64,000 nt of DNA from Mycolicibacterium litorale (GCF_010731695.1 NZ_AP022586.1:4836001-4900000); one strand, 5' to 3'; numbered from the stretch's first letter, positions 18,818-28,626 are shown. The notes: generated by a model not told the origin, from the sequence alone. A program made the numbers and translations.

Positions 18818-20047
18818 ATGACAGCCATGACCACCGCGGACACCCAGACGCTGCTCGGCAGGCTGCTCGACCCCGCCAACCGGGCCGACCCCTATCCGCT
18901 CTACGCCGATCTGCGTGCGGCCGGTCCGCTGTCGTTGCCGTCGACCAACCTGGTGGTGTTCTCCTCGTTCGCCGACTGCGACGAAGTGCTGCGGAACCCG
19001 GCCTCGGCCAGTGATCGGCTGAAGTCGAGCGTCGCGCAGCGCGAGATCGCCGCGGGCGCGGTCGCCCGCCCGTTCGGGGCCCCCGGATTCCTGTTCCTCG
19101 ATCCGCCCGACCACACGCGGTTGCGCCGGCTGGTCAGTTCGGCGTTCGTGCCCCGGGTGGTCAAGGCGCTGGAGCCGGACATCGTGGCGCTGGTGGATTC
19201 GCTGCTCGACACGGTGGCGGCCAAGGGGGAGTTCGACGCCGTCGCCGACCTGGCCTATCCGCTGCCGGTGGCGGTGATCTGCCGTCTGCTCGGGGTCCCG
19301 CTCGAGGACGAACCGCAGTTCAGCCGCGCGTCGGCGTTGCTCGCCCAGTCACTCGACCCGTTCATCGCCGTCACCGGCCAGTCGGCGCAGGGGTTCGAGC
19401 AGCGGCTCGAGGCGGGGTTGTGGCTGCGCGAGTATCTGCGCGAACTGATCGCCGGACGGCGGGTCGAACCGCGCGACGATCTGATCTCCGGGCTGATCGC
19501 CGCCGAAGAGGCCGGTGACCAGCTGACCGAGGATGAGATCGTCGCGACCTGCAATCTGCTGTTGGTGGCCGGGCACGAGACGACGGTCAACCTGATCGCC
19601 AACGCGATCCTGGCGATGCTACGCCGGCCCGGTCAGTGGGCGCGGTTGGCGGCGGATCCGCAGCGGGCGTCGGTGGTTGCGGAGGAGACGCTGCGCTACG
19701 ACCCGCCGGTGCAACTGGTGGTCCGGATCGCCGCCGAGGACATGACGATCAACGGTGTCACGGTGCCCCGGGGCGACAGCATGCTGCTGCTGTTGGCGGC
19801 GGCGCACCGCGACCCCGAGGCGTTCGACCGCCCCGACGAGTTCGACCCGGACCGGCCGCAGATCCGGCATCTCGGGTTCGGGAAGGGCCCGCACTTCTGC
19901 CTCGGGGCGCCGCTGGCCCGGATGGAGGCCGCCGTCGCGCTGTCGGCGGTGACGACGCGATTCCCCGACGCCCGGTTGGCGACGGATCCGGTCTACAAGT
20001 CCAACCTCACGCTGCGCGGTATGGAAACGCTTTCCGTCGCCATATAG
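18818..20047 (+). CDS. Cytochrome P450
   Basis: Soluble bacterial class I P450 of 409 aa. The haem-binding signature GFGKGPHFCLG places the axial cysteine at C361; the oxygen-activation motif in helix I is AGHETT and the K-helix ExxR is ETLRYDP. No redox partner (ferredoxin, reductase) is encoded next to it. Start is ATG at 18818, with another ATG three codons on. It follows tgt by 26 bases and precedes a saccharopine-dehydrogenase-like gene by 67. Substrate unknown; I do not assign a CYP family. Confidence 0.92.
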   Translation: MTAMTTADTQTLLGRLLDPANRADPYPLYADLRAAGPLSLPSTNLVVFSSFADCDEVLRNPASASDRLKSSVAQREIAAGAVARPFGAPGFLFLDPPDHTRLRRLVSSAFVPRVVKALEPDIVALVDSLLDTVAAKGEFDAVADLAYPLPVAVICRLLGVPLEDEPQFSRASALLAQSLDPFIAVTGQSAQGFEQRLEAGLWLREYLRELIAGRRVEPRDDLISGLIAAEEAGDQLTEDEIVATCNLLLVAGHETTVNLIANAILAMLRRPGQWARLAADPQRASVVAEETLRYDPPVQLVVRIAAEDMTINGVTVPRGDSMLLLLAAAHRDPEAFDRPDEFDPDRPQIRHLGFGKGPHFCLGAPLARMEAAVALSAVTTRFPDARLATDPVYKSNLTLRGMETLSVAI

Positions 20048-20114
20048 CCGTTCAAGTGTGGAAACCGTCGCAGAACGCGCGCGTTACCCCGAATTCCGTA
20101 TTAGGGTGCCGGTC

Positions 20115-21335
20115 ATGCGAATCCTGTTGGTGGGTGCCGGCGGCGTCGGGTCCGCGTTCTGCGCGATCGCCGCGCGGCGCGACTTCTTCGAGCAGGTCGT
20201 CGTCTGCGACTACGACGCCGACCGGGCGCGCCACGCCGCCGAGGCGGTCGGCGACGCGCGGTTCGTCTCCGCACAGGTCGACGCCACGTCGGCGGATGCG
20301 GTCGCGGCGCTGGTTCGCGAGCACGCGATCACCCACGTCATGAACGCCGTCGACCCGCGGTTCGTGATGCCCATCTTCAATGGCGCACTCGCCGGCGGCG
20401 CGGACTACCTCGACATGGCGATGAGCCTGTCGCACCGCCATCCCGAGCAGCCGTATGAGCTGACCGGCGTGAAACTCGGCGACGAACAGTTCGCGGCCGG
20501 AGAAGACTGGGCCGCCGCGGGGCGCCTGGCCCTCGTCGGCATCGGCGTGGAGCCGGGGCTGTCCGACGTGTTCGCCCGCTACGCCGCCGACCACCTGTTC
20601 TCCGACATCGACGAACTCGGCACCCGCGACGGGTCGAACCTGACCGTCGAGGGGTACGACTTCGCGCCGTCGTTCTCCATCTGGACGACGATCGAGGAGT
20701 GCCTGAACCCGCCGGTGATCTGGGAGGCCGACCGCGGCTGGTTCGTCACCGAACCGTTCAGCGAGCCGGAGGTGTTCGACTTCCCCGACGGTATCGGCCC
20801 GGTCGAGTGCGTGAACGTCGAGCACGAAGAGGTGCTGTTGATGCCGCGCTGGGTCAAATGTAAGCGCGCGACGTTCAAATACGGTCTGGGGACCGAGTTC
20901 ATCGACGTGCTCAAGACGCTGCACAAGCTGGGGCTCGACCGCACCGAGAAGGTCCGCGTCGGCAGCGACAAGGGTCAGGTCGAGGTGTCCCCGCGCGACG
21001 TGGTCGCGGCGTGCCTTCCCAACCCGGCGACGCTCGGCCCGAAGATGCGCGGGAAGACGTGCGCGGGGCTGTGGGTCACCGGCACCGGCAAGGACGGCGA
21101 GCCGCGGTCGACGTACCTGTACCACGTCGTCGACAACGAGTGGTCGATGGCAGAGTACGGGCATCAGTGCGTGGTCTGGCAGACCGCGATCAATCCCGTT
21201 GTCGCGCTGGAACTCCTGGCCAACGGCACGTGGAGCGGAACCGGTGTTCTGGGGCCGGAGGCGTTCGACGCGGTGCCGTTCCTGGAACTGCTGACCGCCT
21301 ACGGCTCACCGTGGGGCGTCAAGGAGCTCAACTGA
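20115..21335 (+). CDS. Saccharopine dehydrogenase family protein
   Basis: NAD(P)-binding oxidoreductase of 406 aa with an N-terminal Rossmann motif LLVGAGGVGS and the saccharopine-dehydrogenase C-terminal domain (VEPGLSDVFARYAADHLF, then GVKELN end). Relatives include carboxynorspermidine/saccharopine reductases; the substrate is not certain here. I start it at the ATG of MRILLVGAGG; the frame stays open 57 bases further upstream. It converges on the amino-acid transporter operon with a 76-base gap that contains a hairpin (GCGTGTC/GACACGC). Confidence 0.85.
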   Translation: MRILLVGAGGVGSAFCAIAARRDFFEQVVVCDYDADRARHAAEAVGDARFVSAQVDATSADAVAALVREHAITHVMNAVDPRFVMPIFNGALAGGADYLDMAMSLSHRHPEQPYELTGVKLGDEQFAAGEDWAAAGRLALVGIGVEPGLSDVFARYAADHLFSDIDELGTRDGSNLTVEGYDFAPSFSIWTTIEECLNPPVIWEADRGWFVTEPFSEPEVFDFPDGIGPVECVNVEHEEVLLMPRWVKCKRATFKYGLGTEFIDVLKTLHKLGLDRTEKVRVGSDKGQVEVSPRDVVAACLPNPATLGPKMRGKTCAGLWVTGTGKDGEPRSTYLYHVVDNEWSMAEYGHQCVVWQTAINPVVALELLANGTWSGTGVLGPEAFDAVPFLELLTAYGSPWGVKELN

Positions 21336-21411
21336 CCTCGTCTCCGCGACGGTGCGTGTCTGCCCACGACACGCCGCGGTCTTCCCAGCGCTTTGCGCAC
21401 GCTCGCAACCC

Positions 21412-22167
21412 TCAGAGCGGGTTGAGGATCCGCTGCAGGAACTGACGCGTGCGCTCCTCCTTCGGGTCGCCGATCACCGCATCGGGCGGACCCTGCTCGA
21501 GGATCACGCCGCGGTCGGTGAACAACACCTGGTTGGACACCTGCCGCGCGAACTGGATCTCGTGGGTGACGACGACGAGCGTCCACCCCTCGACCGCCAG
21601 ATCCTTGATGACAGAGAGCACTTCGCCGACCAGCTCGGGATCGAGCGCGGAGGTCGGCTCGTCGAACAGCACGACCTTCGGCCGCAGCGCCAGCGCGCGG
21701 GCGATCCCGACGCGCTGCTGCTGACCCCCGGAGAGCTGATACGGATACTGGTCGCGTTTCTCGGCCAGCCCGACCTGTTCGAGCAGTTGGACCGCCGCCG
21801 CCTCGGCTTCCTGCCTCGGCTGCTTCTGCACGACAATCGGGCCCTCGGTGACGTTCTGCAGCACCGTCTTGTGCGGGAACAGGTTGTGGGACTGGAAGAC
21901 GAACCCGCTCTGCATCCGGTAGCGCCGCAGCTCGTCCTTGGACACCGGCTTGGCGAAGTCGACGCTGACATCGCCGATGCACACGGTGCCGGCATCGGGT
22001 ACGTCGAGCGCGTTGAGCGCGCGCAGCAGCGTCGTCTTCCCTGAGCCGGACGGCCCGATGATCGTGGTCACCGACCCGGCCGCGACCCGGAACGACACCC
22101 CTTTGAGTACCTCGTTGTCGCCGAAGGCCTTGTACAGCCCGTCGGCGACCACTCGATCTTCGGTCAT
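21412..22167 (-). CDS. Polar amino acid ABC transporter ATP-binding protein
   Basis: ATPase of the GlnQ/HisP type, 251 aa, partner of the fused permease upstream. Walker A is GPSGSGKTT, the signature LSGGQQQR, Walker B VVLFDEP followed by TSALDP, and the H-loop VVVTHE. ATG start overlaps the stop of the fused permease gene by four bases. The long open frame that continues antisense upstream is a shadow. Expected to power uptake of a polar amino acid such as glutamine, glutamate or a basic residue; the ligand cannot be read from the ATPase. Confidence 0.93.
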   Translation of the reverse strand: MTEDRVVADGLYKAFGDNEVLKGVSFRVAAGSVTTIIGPSGSGKTTLLRALNALDVPDAGTVCIGDVSVDFAKPVSKDELRRYRMQSGFVFQSHNLFPHKTVLQNVTEGPIVVQKQPRQEAEAAAVQLLEQVGLAEKRDQYPYQLSGGQQQRVGIARALALRPKVVLFDEPTSALDPELVGEVLSVIKDLAVEGWTLVVVTHEIQFARQVSNQVLFTDRGVILEQGPPDAVIGDPKEERTRQFLQRILNPL

Positions 22168-23624
22168 CTCGCCACGTACCTTTCCAGCCGGCGTTCGATG
22201 CGGCCCTGACCGAACGACAACGCCAGGCAGATCACCCAGTAGTACACCGCGGCCGTGCCGTACAGCGCGAAGAACTCGAACGTCGGGGCCGCGACGATCT
22301 GCGCCTGCCGCAGCAGTTCGGTCACCAGGATCGTCGACGCCAGTGAGGTGTCCTTGACCAGGGAGATCAGCGTGTTCGACAGCGGCGGCACCGCCACCCG
22401 GGCGGCCTGCGGCAAGACGATCCGCCGCAGCGACGTCGCATAGGTCATGCCGATGGTCTCGGCGGCCTCCCACTGTCCCTTGGGGATGGACAGGATCGCC
22501 GAGCGGATGATCTCCGCGGCGTACCCGCCGACGTTGAGCGAGAACGCGATCACCGCGGCTGGGAACGGGTCGATGCGCACCCCGAACTCCGGCAGCGCGA
22601 AGAACACGATGAACAGCTGCACCAGCAGCGGGGTGCCCCGGATGATCGAGATGTAGAACCGGGCGACCCCGGACAGTGCGGCGTTCGACGACAACCGGGC
22701 CAGGGCGACGCCGAGGGCGATCACCAAGCCGATCGCGAAGCTGATCACGGTCAGCGGAATCGTCATGGTCAGTGCCGCCCGCGCCAGCGGCCACAGGTTG
22801 TCGAGGATCAGCTGCCAGGTGGACCGGGGGGCCGCGGTCTCGGCGGCGGCGGGTGCCCCGGAAGCGTTGGCGTTGAGGTACTTCTGCGAGATCGTCGCCA
22901 GCGTGCCGTCCGCGCGCAGCTCGTCGAGCGCGCGGTTGAGCTCGGGCAGCAGACCGCTGTCCTTGCGGGCGGCGAACCCCTGTTCGCTCTTCTCCCCGAC
23001 GGTGCCCGCGATCTTGACCGACGTGTCGCCCGTTTCGGCGAGGTATGCGTACACCGCGATGCTGTCGTTGACCACGACGTCGACCCGGCCCTGGTTGAGC
23101 AGCGTGATGGCCTGGGTGAACCCCTCGACGGCCTCCACCCGCGCGCCGGCCTTGCGGGCGACCTCCGACCAGTTGCTGGTGGCGTTCTCGGCGGCGACCT
23201 TGCCCTTCAGGTCGTCGAGCGAGGTTATCGAATCGTTGTCGGCGCGGGTGACGATGACGCCTTCTCCCACCGAATACGGTTGCGAGAGATCGTATTTGGC
23301 TTTCCGCTCGGCGTTGATGGTCACTTCGTTGGCGACCACGTCGAACCGGCCCGCCTCCAGCGCGGCGAACATCGAATCCCACGGCGTCTCGACGAACTCG
23401 ACCGGCACCCCGATCTTGGCGCCGACCGCGCGCGCCACGTCGACGTCGTAACCGACCAGCTGACCGGATTCGTCGTGGTAGCTGAACGGGGCGTACACCC
23501 CTTCGGTGCCGACCCGCAGCACGCCGGCCGCCTTGATCGGTTCGTCGCCGCTGTCGCCGGCCGGTCCGCACGACGCGACGGCCAGCACCGCCAGCAGCAG
23601 CAGGAGCGCTCGAAGAAACCTCAC
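22164..23624 (-). CDS. Amino acid ABC transporter fused binding lipoprotein-permease
   Basis: A single 486-aa polypeptide combining a solute-binding protein and a permease. Residues 1-19 are a lipoprotein signal (lipobox VASC, C19). Residues about 30-265 are a family-3 binding protein (GVLRVGTEGVYAPFSYHDE, VGYDVDVARAVG). From about 285 there are membrane segments and the HisM/GlnP permease with its loop EAAETIGMTYATSLRRIVLP. Such fusions are known for glutamine/glutamate importers (GlnPQ type). With one ATPase gene it makes a complete homodimeric transporter. First gene of a two-gene operon with an ATGA overlap. Confidence 0.93.
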   Translation of the reverse strand: MRFLRALLLLLAVLAVASCGPAGDSGDEPIKAAGVLRVGTEGVYAPFSYHDESGQLVGYDVDVARAVGAKIGVPVEFVETPWDSMFAALEAGRFDVVANEVTINAERKAKYDLSQPYSVGEGVIVTRADNDSITSLDDLKGKVAAENATSNWSEVARKAGARVEAVEGFTQAITLLNQGRVDVVVNDSIAVYAYLAETGDTSVKIAGTVGEKSEQGFAARKDSGLLPELNRALDELRADGTLATISQKYLNANASGAPAAAETAAPRSTWQLILDNLWPLARAALTMTIPLTVISFAIGLVIALGVALARLSSNAALSGVARFYISIIRGTPLLVQLFIVFFALPEFGVRIDPFPAAVIAFSLNVGGYAAEIIRSAILSIPKGQWEAAETIGMTYATSLRRIVLPQAARVAVPPLSNTLISLVKDTSLASTILVTELLRQAQIVAAPTFEFFALYGTAAVYYWVICLALSFGQGRIERRLERYVAR

Positions 23625-23668
23625 CGGCGGACGCTAGCAAGACCGCCGTCGGGACAGAAGGGTTCTGC

Positions 23669-24550
23669 TCAGGCCGGAAGGTAGATCCACGGCCGGTGCG
23701 GTAGCGCCTCCGGATCGAATTCGGCCAGCATCCCGCCGACGTCTCCTGCGTCGTAACCGAGCGAATCGGCGATCTGCCGCAGCGCCCGCGGCACCCCGAT
23801 CTCGGCGAGTGTCACCGCGCCGTCGCGTTTGGCCAGGCGCGCCCCGTCGGTGTTGAGGACGAGCGGGACGTGGGCGTAGACGGGTTCGGGGTGGCCGAGC
23901 AGCCGGGCGAGGTAGGCCTGCCGCGGCGACGAGCTGAGCAGGTCGTCGCCGCGCACCACCTGGTCGATCCCCGCCGCCGCGTCGTCGACCACCACGGCGA
24001 GGTTGTAGGCGGGCACCCCGTCGCCGCGGCGGACCACGAAGTCGTCGACGATGCCGGTGTGCTCACCGTGCAGGAGGTCGGTGACGGTGTAGGTCAGTAC
24101 GTCGGTGCGCAAGCGCAGCGCGGGTGGGCGGCCCGTCTCCCGGCGTCGCACAGCGCGTTCGGCGTCGGTGAGGTCGCGGCAGATCCCGGGATAGGCGCCC
24201 TGCGGCGCATGCGGGGCGCGCGGTGCCTGCGCGATGTCCTTTCTGCTGCAATAGCATTCATAGACCATGTCGTCGGAGACCAGCCGGTCGATGACGCGGT
24301 CGTACCGCTCGCGGTGAGCGGACTGGTATTCGGCGGGTCCGTCCCAGGTCAGGCCGAGTGCGGCGAGGTCGGCGAGTTGGCGGGCGGCGATGTCGGAGTC
24401 GGTGCGGTAGTCGAGATCCTCGACGCGCATCAGGAAGCGGCGGCCGGTCGACCGGGCGAACAGCCACGCGAGCACGGCGGTGCGCAGGTTGCCGATGTGC
24501 AGATCGGCCGACGGGCTCGGCGCGAACCGGCCCGCGGGGGAGCGGGTCAC
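23669..24550 (-). CDS. gluQ: Glutamyl-Q tRNA(Asp) synthetase
   Basis: Truncated glutamyl-tRNA synthetase paralogue, 293 aa, that attaches glutamate to queuosine in tRNA-Asp. It has only the catalytic Rossmann core and no anticodon-binding domain. The HIGH motif is HIGN after FAPSPSADL, the KMSKS counterpart is KRDG, and the zinc site is present as [10 protein letters not shown] with a later YPGICRDL. Start ATG gives the standard [15 protein letters not shown]. It diverges from desA1. Its existence next to tgt suggests queuosine-modified tRNA in this organism. Confidence 0.93.
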   Translation of the reverse strand: MTRSPAGRFAPSPSADLHIGNLRTAVLAWLFARSTGRRFLMRVEDLDYRTDSDIAARQLADLAALGLTWDGPAEYQSAHRERYDRVIDRLVSDDMVYECYCSRKDIAQAPRAPHAPQGAYPGICRDLTDAERAVRRRETGRPPALRLRTDVLTYTVTDLLHGEHTGIVDDFVVRRGDGVPAYNLAVVVDDAAAGIDQVVRGDDLLSSSPRQAYLARLLGHPEPVYAHVPLVLNTDGARLAKRDGAVTLAEIGVPRALRQIADSLGYDAGDVGGMLAEFDPEALPHRPWIYLPA

Positions 24551-24651
24551 GACCGCAATCTAGCCGCTCGCGCGCGTCGGTTCGGGACCCGCCGACCACA
24601 CCCCGTACTCTTACCTGTGACCGCCGTGGACACATACATCTGGGAGACGCC

Positions 24652-25653
24652 GTGGCGAAAGACCTGACCGAAGTGCAACTGCTGACCGAGCTCGAACCGG
24701 TCGTGGAGGCGAACCTCAATCGGCATCTGCGGATGCGCAAGGATTGGAACCCGCACGACTTCATCCCGTGGTCCGACGGCAAGAACTACTACGCGCTCGG
24801 CGGGCAGGACTGGGAGCCCGAGCAGTCGAAGCTGTCCGAGGTCGCCCGCACGGCGATGGTGCAGAACCTGCTCACCGAGGACAACCTGCCGTCGTACCAC
24901 CGCGAGATCGCGATGAACTTCAGCCTCGACGGCGCCTGGGGTCAGTGGGTGAACCGCTGGACCGCCGAGGAGAACCGGCACGGCATCGCGCTGCGCGACT
25001 ACCTCACGGTCACCCGCGCCATCGACCCGGTCGAGCTCGAAGAGCTGCGGGTGGAGCAGATGACCCGCGGCTTCTCGCCCGGCCAGAACGGGCAGGGCGA
25101 GGAGGTGCTGTTCGCCAGGAGCCTGTTCGACTCCGTCATCTACGTGACCTTCCAGGAACTCGCCACCCGCGTCTCACACCGCAACACCGGCAAGGCGTGT
25201 GCGGAGCCGGTCGCCGACCAGCTGCTGCAGCGGATCTCCGCGGACGAGAACCTGCACATGATCTTCTACCGCGACGTGTCCGAGGCCGGCTTCGACATCG
25301 CCCCCGACCAGGCCATGCACTCGCTGCACCACGTGCTGCGCAACTTCAAGATGCCCGGCTACACCGTGCCCGACTTCCGCCGCAAGGCCGTGATCATCGC
25401 CGTCGGCGGCGTCTACGACCCGCGGATCCACCTCGACGACGTGGTGATGCCGGTGCTCAAGAAGTGGCGGATCTTCGAGCGCGAGGACTTCACCGGCGAG
25501 GCCGCCCGCATGCGCGACGACCTCGGTGTCCTGATCGAGGAACTCGAGGAGACGTGCGAGAAGTTCGAGACGGCCAAGCAGCGCCGCCTCGAGCGCGAGG
25601 CCAAGATGGCCGAGAAGCGCGACGCCAAACGGGCCGTGGCGGCGTCTGTCTGA
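24652..25653 (+). CDS. desA1: Acyl-[acyl-carrier-protein] desaturase DesA1
   Basis: Soluble di-iron stearoyl-ACP-type desaturase for (mycolic) fatty acid unsaturation, 333 aa. It matches M. tuberculosis DesA1 almost throughout: NPHDFIPWSDGKNYYALGGQDW at the start, the metal motifs EENRHG (E106, H110) and DENLHMIFYRD, and the conserved GGVYDPRIHLD. The charged coiled C-terminus is variable in the family. GTG start is preceded by GGGAG. It has its own upstream region of about 100 bases shared with gluQ. In M. tuberculosis desA1 is elsewhere, so this is a local rearrangement relative to that genome. Confidence 0.94.
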   Translation: MAKDLTEVQLLTELEPVVEANLNRHLRMRKDWNPHDFIPWSDGKNYYALGGQDWEPEQSKLSEVARTAMVQNLLTEDNLPSYHREIAMNFSLDGAWGQWVNRWTAEENRHGIALRDYLTVTRAIDPVELEELRVEQMTRGFSPGQNGQGEEVLFARSLFDSVIYVTFQELATRVSHRNTGKACAEPVADQLLQRISADENLHMIFYRDVSEAGFDIAPDQAMHSLHHVLRNFKMPGYTVPDFRRKAVIIAVGGVYDPRIHLDDVVMPVLKKWRIFEREDFTGEAARMRDDLGVLIEELEETCEKFETAKQRRLEREAKMAEKRDAKRAVAASV

Positions 25654-25654
25654 C

Positions 25655-26722
25655 TCAGGTCCCCAACCCGGGGAGGATGTCGCCCAGCCGGAACGTGACC
25701 GGCTGCTCGAGTTGCGCGAAGGTGCACGAGCGCGGGTCGCGGTCCGGGCGCCAGCGGTTGAACTGGGCGGTGTGGCGGAACCGATCGCCCTCCATGTGGT
25801 CGTAGCGCACCTCCACCACCCGTTCCGGACGGAGCGGTACGAACGACAGGTCCTTACCCGCGTTCCAGCGCGACCCACCGCCGTAGCGGCGCACCACCTC
25901 CGGGTCGACGTGGGCGGCCCAGTTCCATGGGTGCTGCTCGAACTCGGTGACCAGCGGCTGCAGGTCGACGAACAGCTGCCGCCGGGTGGCCATGGGGAAG
26001 GCGCCGATGACTCCCACCGACGCCAGGTCGCCGTCGTCGCGGTAGAGCCCGAGCAGCAGCGAACCGACCGCATCGTCGCCCGACTTGTGCAGCCTATAGC
26101 CGGCGACGACGCAGTCGGCGGTGCGCGCGTGCTTGATCTTGTACATCACCCGCTTGTCGGGCTGGTAGGTCAGGTCGAGCGGTTTGGCGATTACCCCGTC
26201 GAGCCCGGCGCCCTCGAATTCGTCGAACCAGCGCTGCGCGGTGGCGACCTCGGTGGTGGCCGGGGTGACATGCACGACGGGGCCGCACCCGGCGAGCGCG
26301 TCGACCAGCGCGGCGCGACGTTCGCTGAACGGGCGGTCGGTGTAATCGTCGTCGCCGAGCGCGAGCAGGTCGAAGGCGATGAACGACGCCGGCGTCTTCT
26401 CGGCGAGCATCTGTACCCGCGAGGCGGCGGGATGCAGCCGCAGCTGCAACGCCTCGAAGTCCAGACCCCGGTCGGTGGCGATCACGATCTCCCCGTCGAT
26501 CACACACCGTTCGGGCAATTCAGTGGTCATCGCGTCGACCAGTTCGGGGAAGTAGCGGGTCATCGGACGCTCGTTGCGGCTGCCCAGTTCGACCTCGTCG
26601 CCGTCCCGGAAGCAGATCGACCGGAACCCGTCCCACTTCGGTTCATAGGACGCCTCGGGCGGAATGGCCGGTACCGACCTGGCCAGCATCGGCCGCACCG
26701 GAGGCGAAACGGGAAGCTGCAC
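25655..26722 (-). CDS. ligC: ATP-dependent DNA ligase, LigC type (second copy)
   Basis: Small ATP-dependent ligase of 355 aa for nick sealing in repair. The adenylated lysine is K29 in EPKWDGFR; other nucleotidyltransferase motifs seen are CVIDGEIV, EGLDGVIAK-like (GLDGVIAK) and KIKHART. The C-terminal OB domain ends with SCTFAQLEQP. The GTG start (VQLPVSPPVRPML) aligns with the other LigC at 27580; the frame is open a little further upstream. It is the LigC2-type copy; the paralogue lies 0.9 kb away across a nitroreductase gene. Converges on desA1 with one base between stops. Confidence 0.92.
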   Translation of the reverse strand: MQLPVSPPVRPMLARSVPAIPPEASYEPKWDGFRSICFRDGDEVELGSRNERPMTRYFPELVDAMTTELPERCVIDGEIVIATDRGLDFEALQLRLHPAASRVQMLAEKTPASFIAFDLLALGDDDYTDRPFSERRAALVDALAGCGPVVHVTPATTEVATAQRWFDEFEGAGLDGVIAKPLDLTYQPDKRVMYKIKHARTADCVVAGYRLHKSGDDAVGSLLLGLYRDDGDLASVGVIGAFPMATRRQLFVDLQPLVTEFEQHPWNWAAHVDPEVVRRYGGGSRWNAGKDLSFVPLRPERVVEVRYDHMEGDRFRHTAQFNRWRPDRDPRSCTFAQLEQPVTFRLGDILPGLGT

Positions 26723-26794
26723 CCACCCATTGTGGCCGCGCGTTGTCGACACTGAACTCGTGCAGGTCCGCTCTCGCACTTTCGCTGGGGGACT

Positions 26795-27463
26795 TCAGCC
26801 TCGCGGCCGTGCCCCTCGGCCGTAGGTGATGTCCGCCCGCTCGGGGTCCCACCGGTTGCGGAACACCACGTCCGACAACGGCCGCCGCCGGACCGGTCCG
26901 TGCCGTCCGCGCGGCCAGCCCACCACGACGTGCCCGGCCAGGAACCATTCGTCGGGTATGCCGACCGCATCGCGCAGCGCCCGCTCGCCACCGTAGGACG
27001 CCCAACTGGTGATGCACGCACCCAAGCCCTGTGCGCGTGCGGCGAGGTAGAAGTTCTGCAGCGCGGGGTAGATCGAACCGCCCTGGAGGAACTCCGACGA
27101 GAACTCGTTTTTGAAGGCGGCGAACAGCACCGAGGTGAATTCGCCGGCACGGTCGTGCAGCTCGTAGGTGGCGCGGTTGTTGCGGGCCGCGCGGCTGTCG
27201 TCGTCTTCGGCAGGCCTCGTCATCCCGTAGATGGATTCGATTGAGGCCAAGGCGATTCGGGCCGCCTCGGCGACGGCGGCGCGCTGCTGGGGGCCGTCGA
27301 GGACGATGAAGCGCCACAGCTGCGCGTTGGCGCCGTTGGGGGCCCACGTCGCGGCCTGCAGACAGCGGTCGAGTGTCTCGTCGTCGACCGGCTCGTGGGT
27401 GAAGCGCCGGATCGCGCGCGCGGTCGACAAGACTTCCCAGACGTCGTCGGTGGGATGCGGCAT
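26795..27463 (-). CDS. Nitroreductase family protein
   Basis: FMN-binding nitroreductase-fold protein, 222 aa. N-terminal TARAIRRFTHEPVDDETLDRCL and ATWAPNGANAQLWRFIVL are the FMN-phosphate and substrate-side motifs; GLGACITSW and GWPRGRHGPVRRRPL are in the C-terminal half. Lies between two LigC genes, divergent from LigC1 and upstream of LigC2 on the same strand, so it may be cotranscribed with LigC2 (72-base gap). The natural substrate is unknown; members also reduce quinones or dehalogenate. Confidence 0.88.
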   Translation of the reverse strand: MPHPTDDVWEVLSTARAIRRFTHEPVDDETLDRCLQAATWAPNGANAQLWRFIVLDGPQQRAAVAEAARIALASIESIYGMTRPAEDDDSRAARNNRATYELHDRAGEFTSVLFAAFKNEFSSEFLQGGSIYPALQNFYLAARAQGLGACITSWASYGGERALRDAVGIPDEWFLAGHVVVGWPRGRHGPVRRRPLSDVVFRNRWDPERADITYGRGARPRG

Positions 27464-27579
27464 TGCACTGGTGTATCACGCCGGATTCGGCGTCGCGACG
27501 GTCCGCCTTCGGCAACGGATCGCCCGACACCGTCGCACAGCCGGGGTGAGCGTCACCCCTCGGGCGTAAGAATGGACAC

Positions 27580-28626
27580 GTGGACCTCCCCGTCATGCCT
27601 CCGCTCGAACCGATGCTGGCCAAAGCTCAGGTCAAGGTGCCCACCGAGGAGGGGGTGTGGTCCTACGAACCGAAGTGGGACGGGTTCCGGGCGCTGGTGT
27701 TCCGCGACGGTGACGAGGTGCTGCTGCAGTCGCGTAACGGCAAGGACCTGGGTCGGTACTTTCCCGAACTGCTCGACGCGCTGCGCGCCGAACTCGCCGA
27801 GCGCTGTGTGCTCGACGGAGAGATCGTCGTCCCGCGCGATATCGGCGGCCGCGTGCGGCTGGACTGGGAGTCGCTGAGCCAGCGCGTCCACCCCGCCGCC
27901 AGCCGCGTCAAGATGCTCGCCGAGCAGACGCCGTCACACTTCATCGGTTTCGACGCGCTGGCCACCGGTGACACGTCGTTGGTGAAGGAACCCTTCCGGG
28001 TGCGCCGCGAGGCGTTGTCGGCCGCAGTGAACGAGAACCAGTGGTGTCACGTCACCCGGACCACCGAGGACCCGACGCTCGGCGCGCAATGGCTCGACAC
28101 CTTCGAGGGCGCGGGCCTCGACGGCGTGATCGCCAAACGGCTCGACGGGCCCTACCTGCCCGGCAAGCGGGAGATGGTGAAGGTCAAACACGCCCGCGAC
28201 GCCGACTGTGTGGCCATCGGCTACCGCATCCACAAGAGCGGTGAGGGCATCGGTTCGATCCTGCTCGGGCTGTACACCGATGACGGTGAACTCCAGATGG
28301 TCGGCGGCGCAGCCTCTTTCACCACCAAAGACCGCATCAAGCTGCTGGCCGAGCTCGAACCGCTGCGCGAGGGCGACGAGGTGCGCGAGGGCGACCCGAG
28401 CCGGTGGAACTCCGCGGCGGACAAGCGCTGGATCCCCATCCGGCCGGAGCGGGTGGCCGAAGTGGCCTACGATCAGATGGAGGGAAACTCGGTGCAGGGA
28501 AGACGCTTTCGGCACGCGGTCAAGTTCCGGCGGTGGCGCCCGGACCGTGATCCGCAGAGCTGCACGTTCGATCAGCTGGAAGTCCCCCTCAACTACGATC
28601 TGTACGACGTCCTGGAGCGCTCCTGA
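27580..28626 (+). CDS. ligC: ATP-dependent DNA ligase LigC1
   Basis: ATP-dependent DNA ligase of 348 aa. The catalytic lysine is K32 in YEPKWDGFR; motif III-like IGFDALA, motif IV GLDGVIAKR and motif V MVKVKHARD are present, with a C-terminal OB fold. GTG start (VDLPVMPPLEPML). Its stop overlaps the next start by one base (TGATG), so it is translationally coupled to the LigD-like polymerase, as in M. tuberculosis Rv3731-Rv3730c. Expected role: backup repair ligase, acting with PolD on short gaps or nicks. Confidence 0.93.
   Translation: MDLPVMPPLEPMLAKAQVKVPTEEGVWSYEPKWDGFRALVFRDGDEVLLQSRNGKDLGRYFPELLDALRAELAERCVLDGEIVVPRDIGGRVRLDWESLSQRVHPAASRVKMLAEQTPSHFIGFDALATGDTSLVKEPFRVRREALSAAVNENQWCHVTRTTEDPTLGAQWLDTFEGAGLDGVIAKRLDGPYLPGKREMVKVKHARDADCVAIGYRIHKSGEGIGSILLGLYTDDGELQMVGGAASFTTKDRIKLLAELEPLREGDEVREGDPSRWNSAADKRWIPIRPERVAEVAYDQMEGNSVQGRRFRHAVKFRRWRPDRDPQSCTFDQLEVPLNYDLYDVLERS

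Noticed and set aside
26752..26798. CTGAA/TTCAG hairpin between ligC2 and the nitroreductase gene
   Set aside because: Arms of five bases and partial overlap with coding sequence; only a shared TTCAGCCTCGCG string with 37560 was notable.
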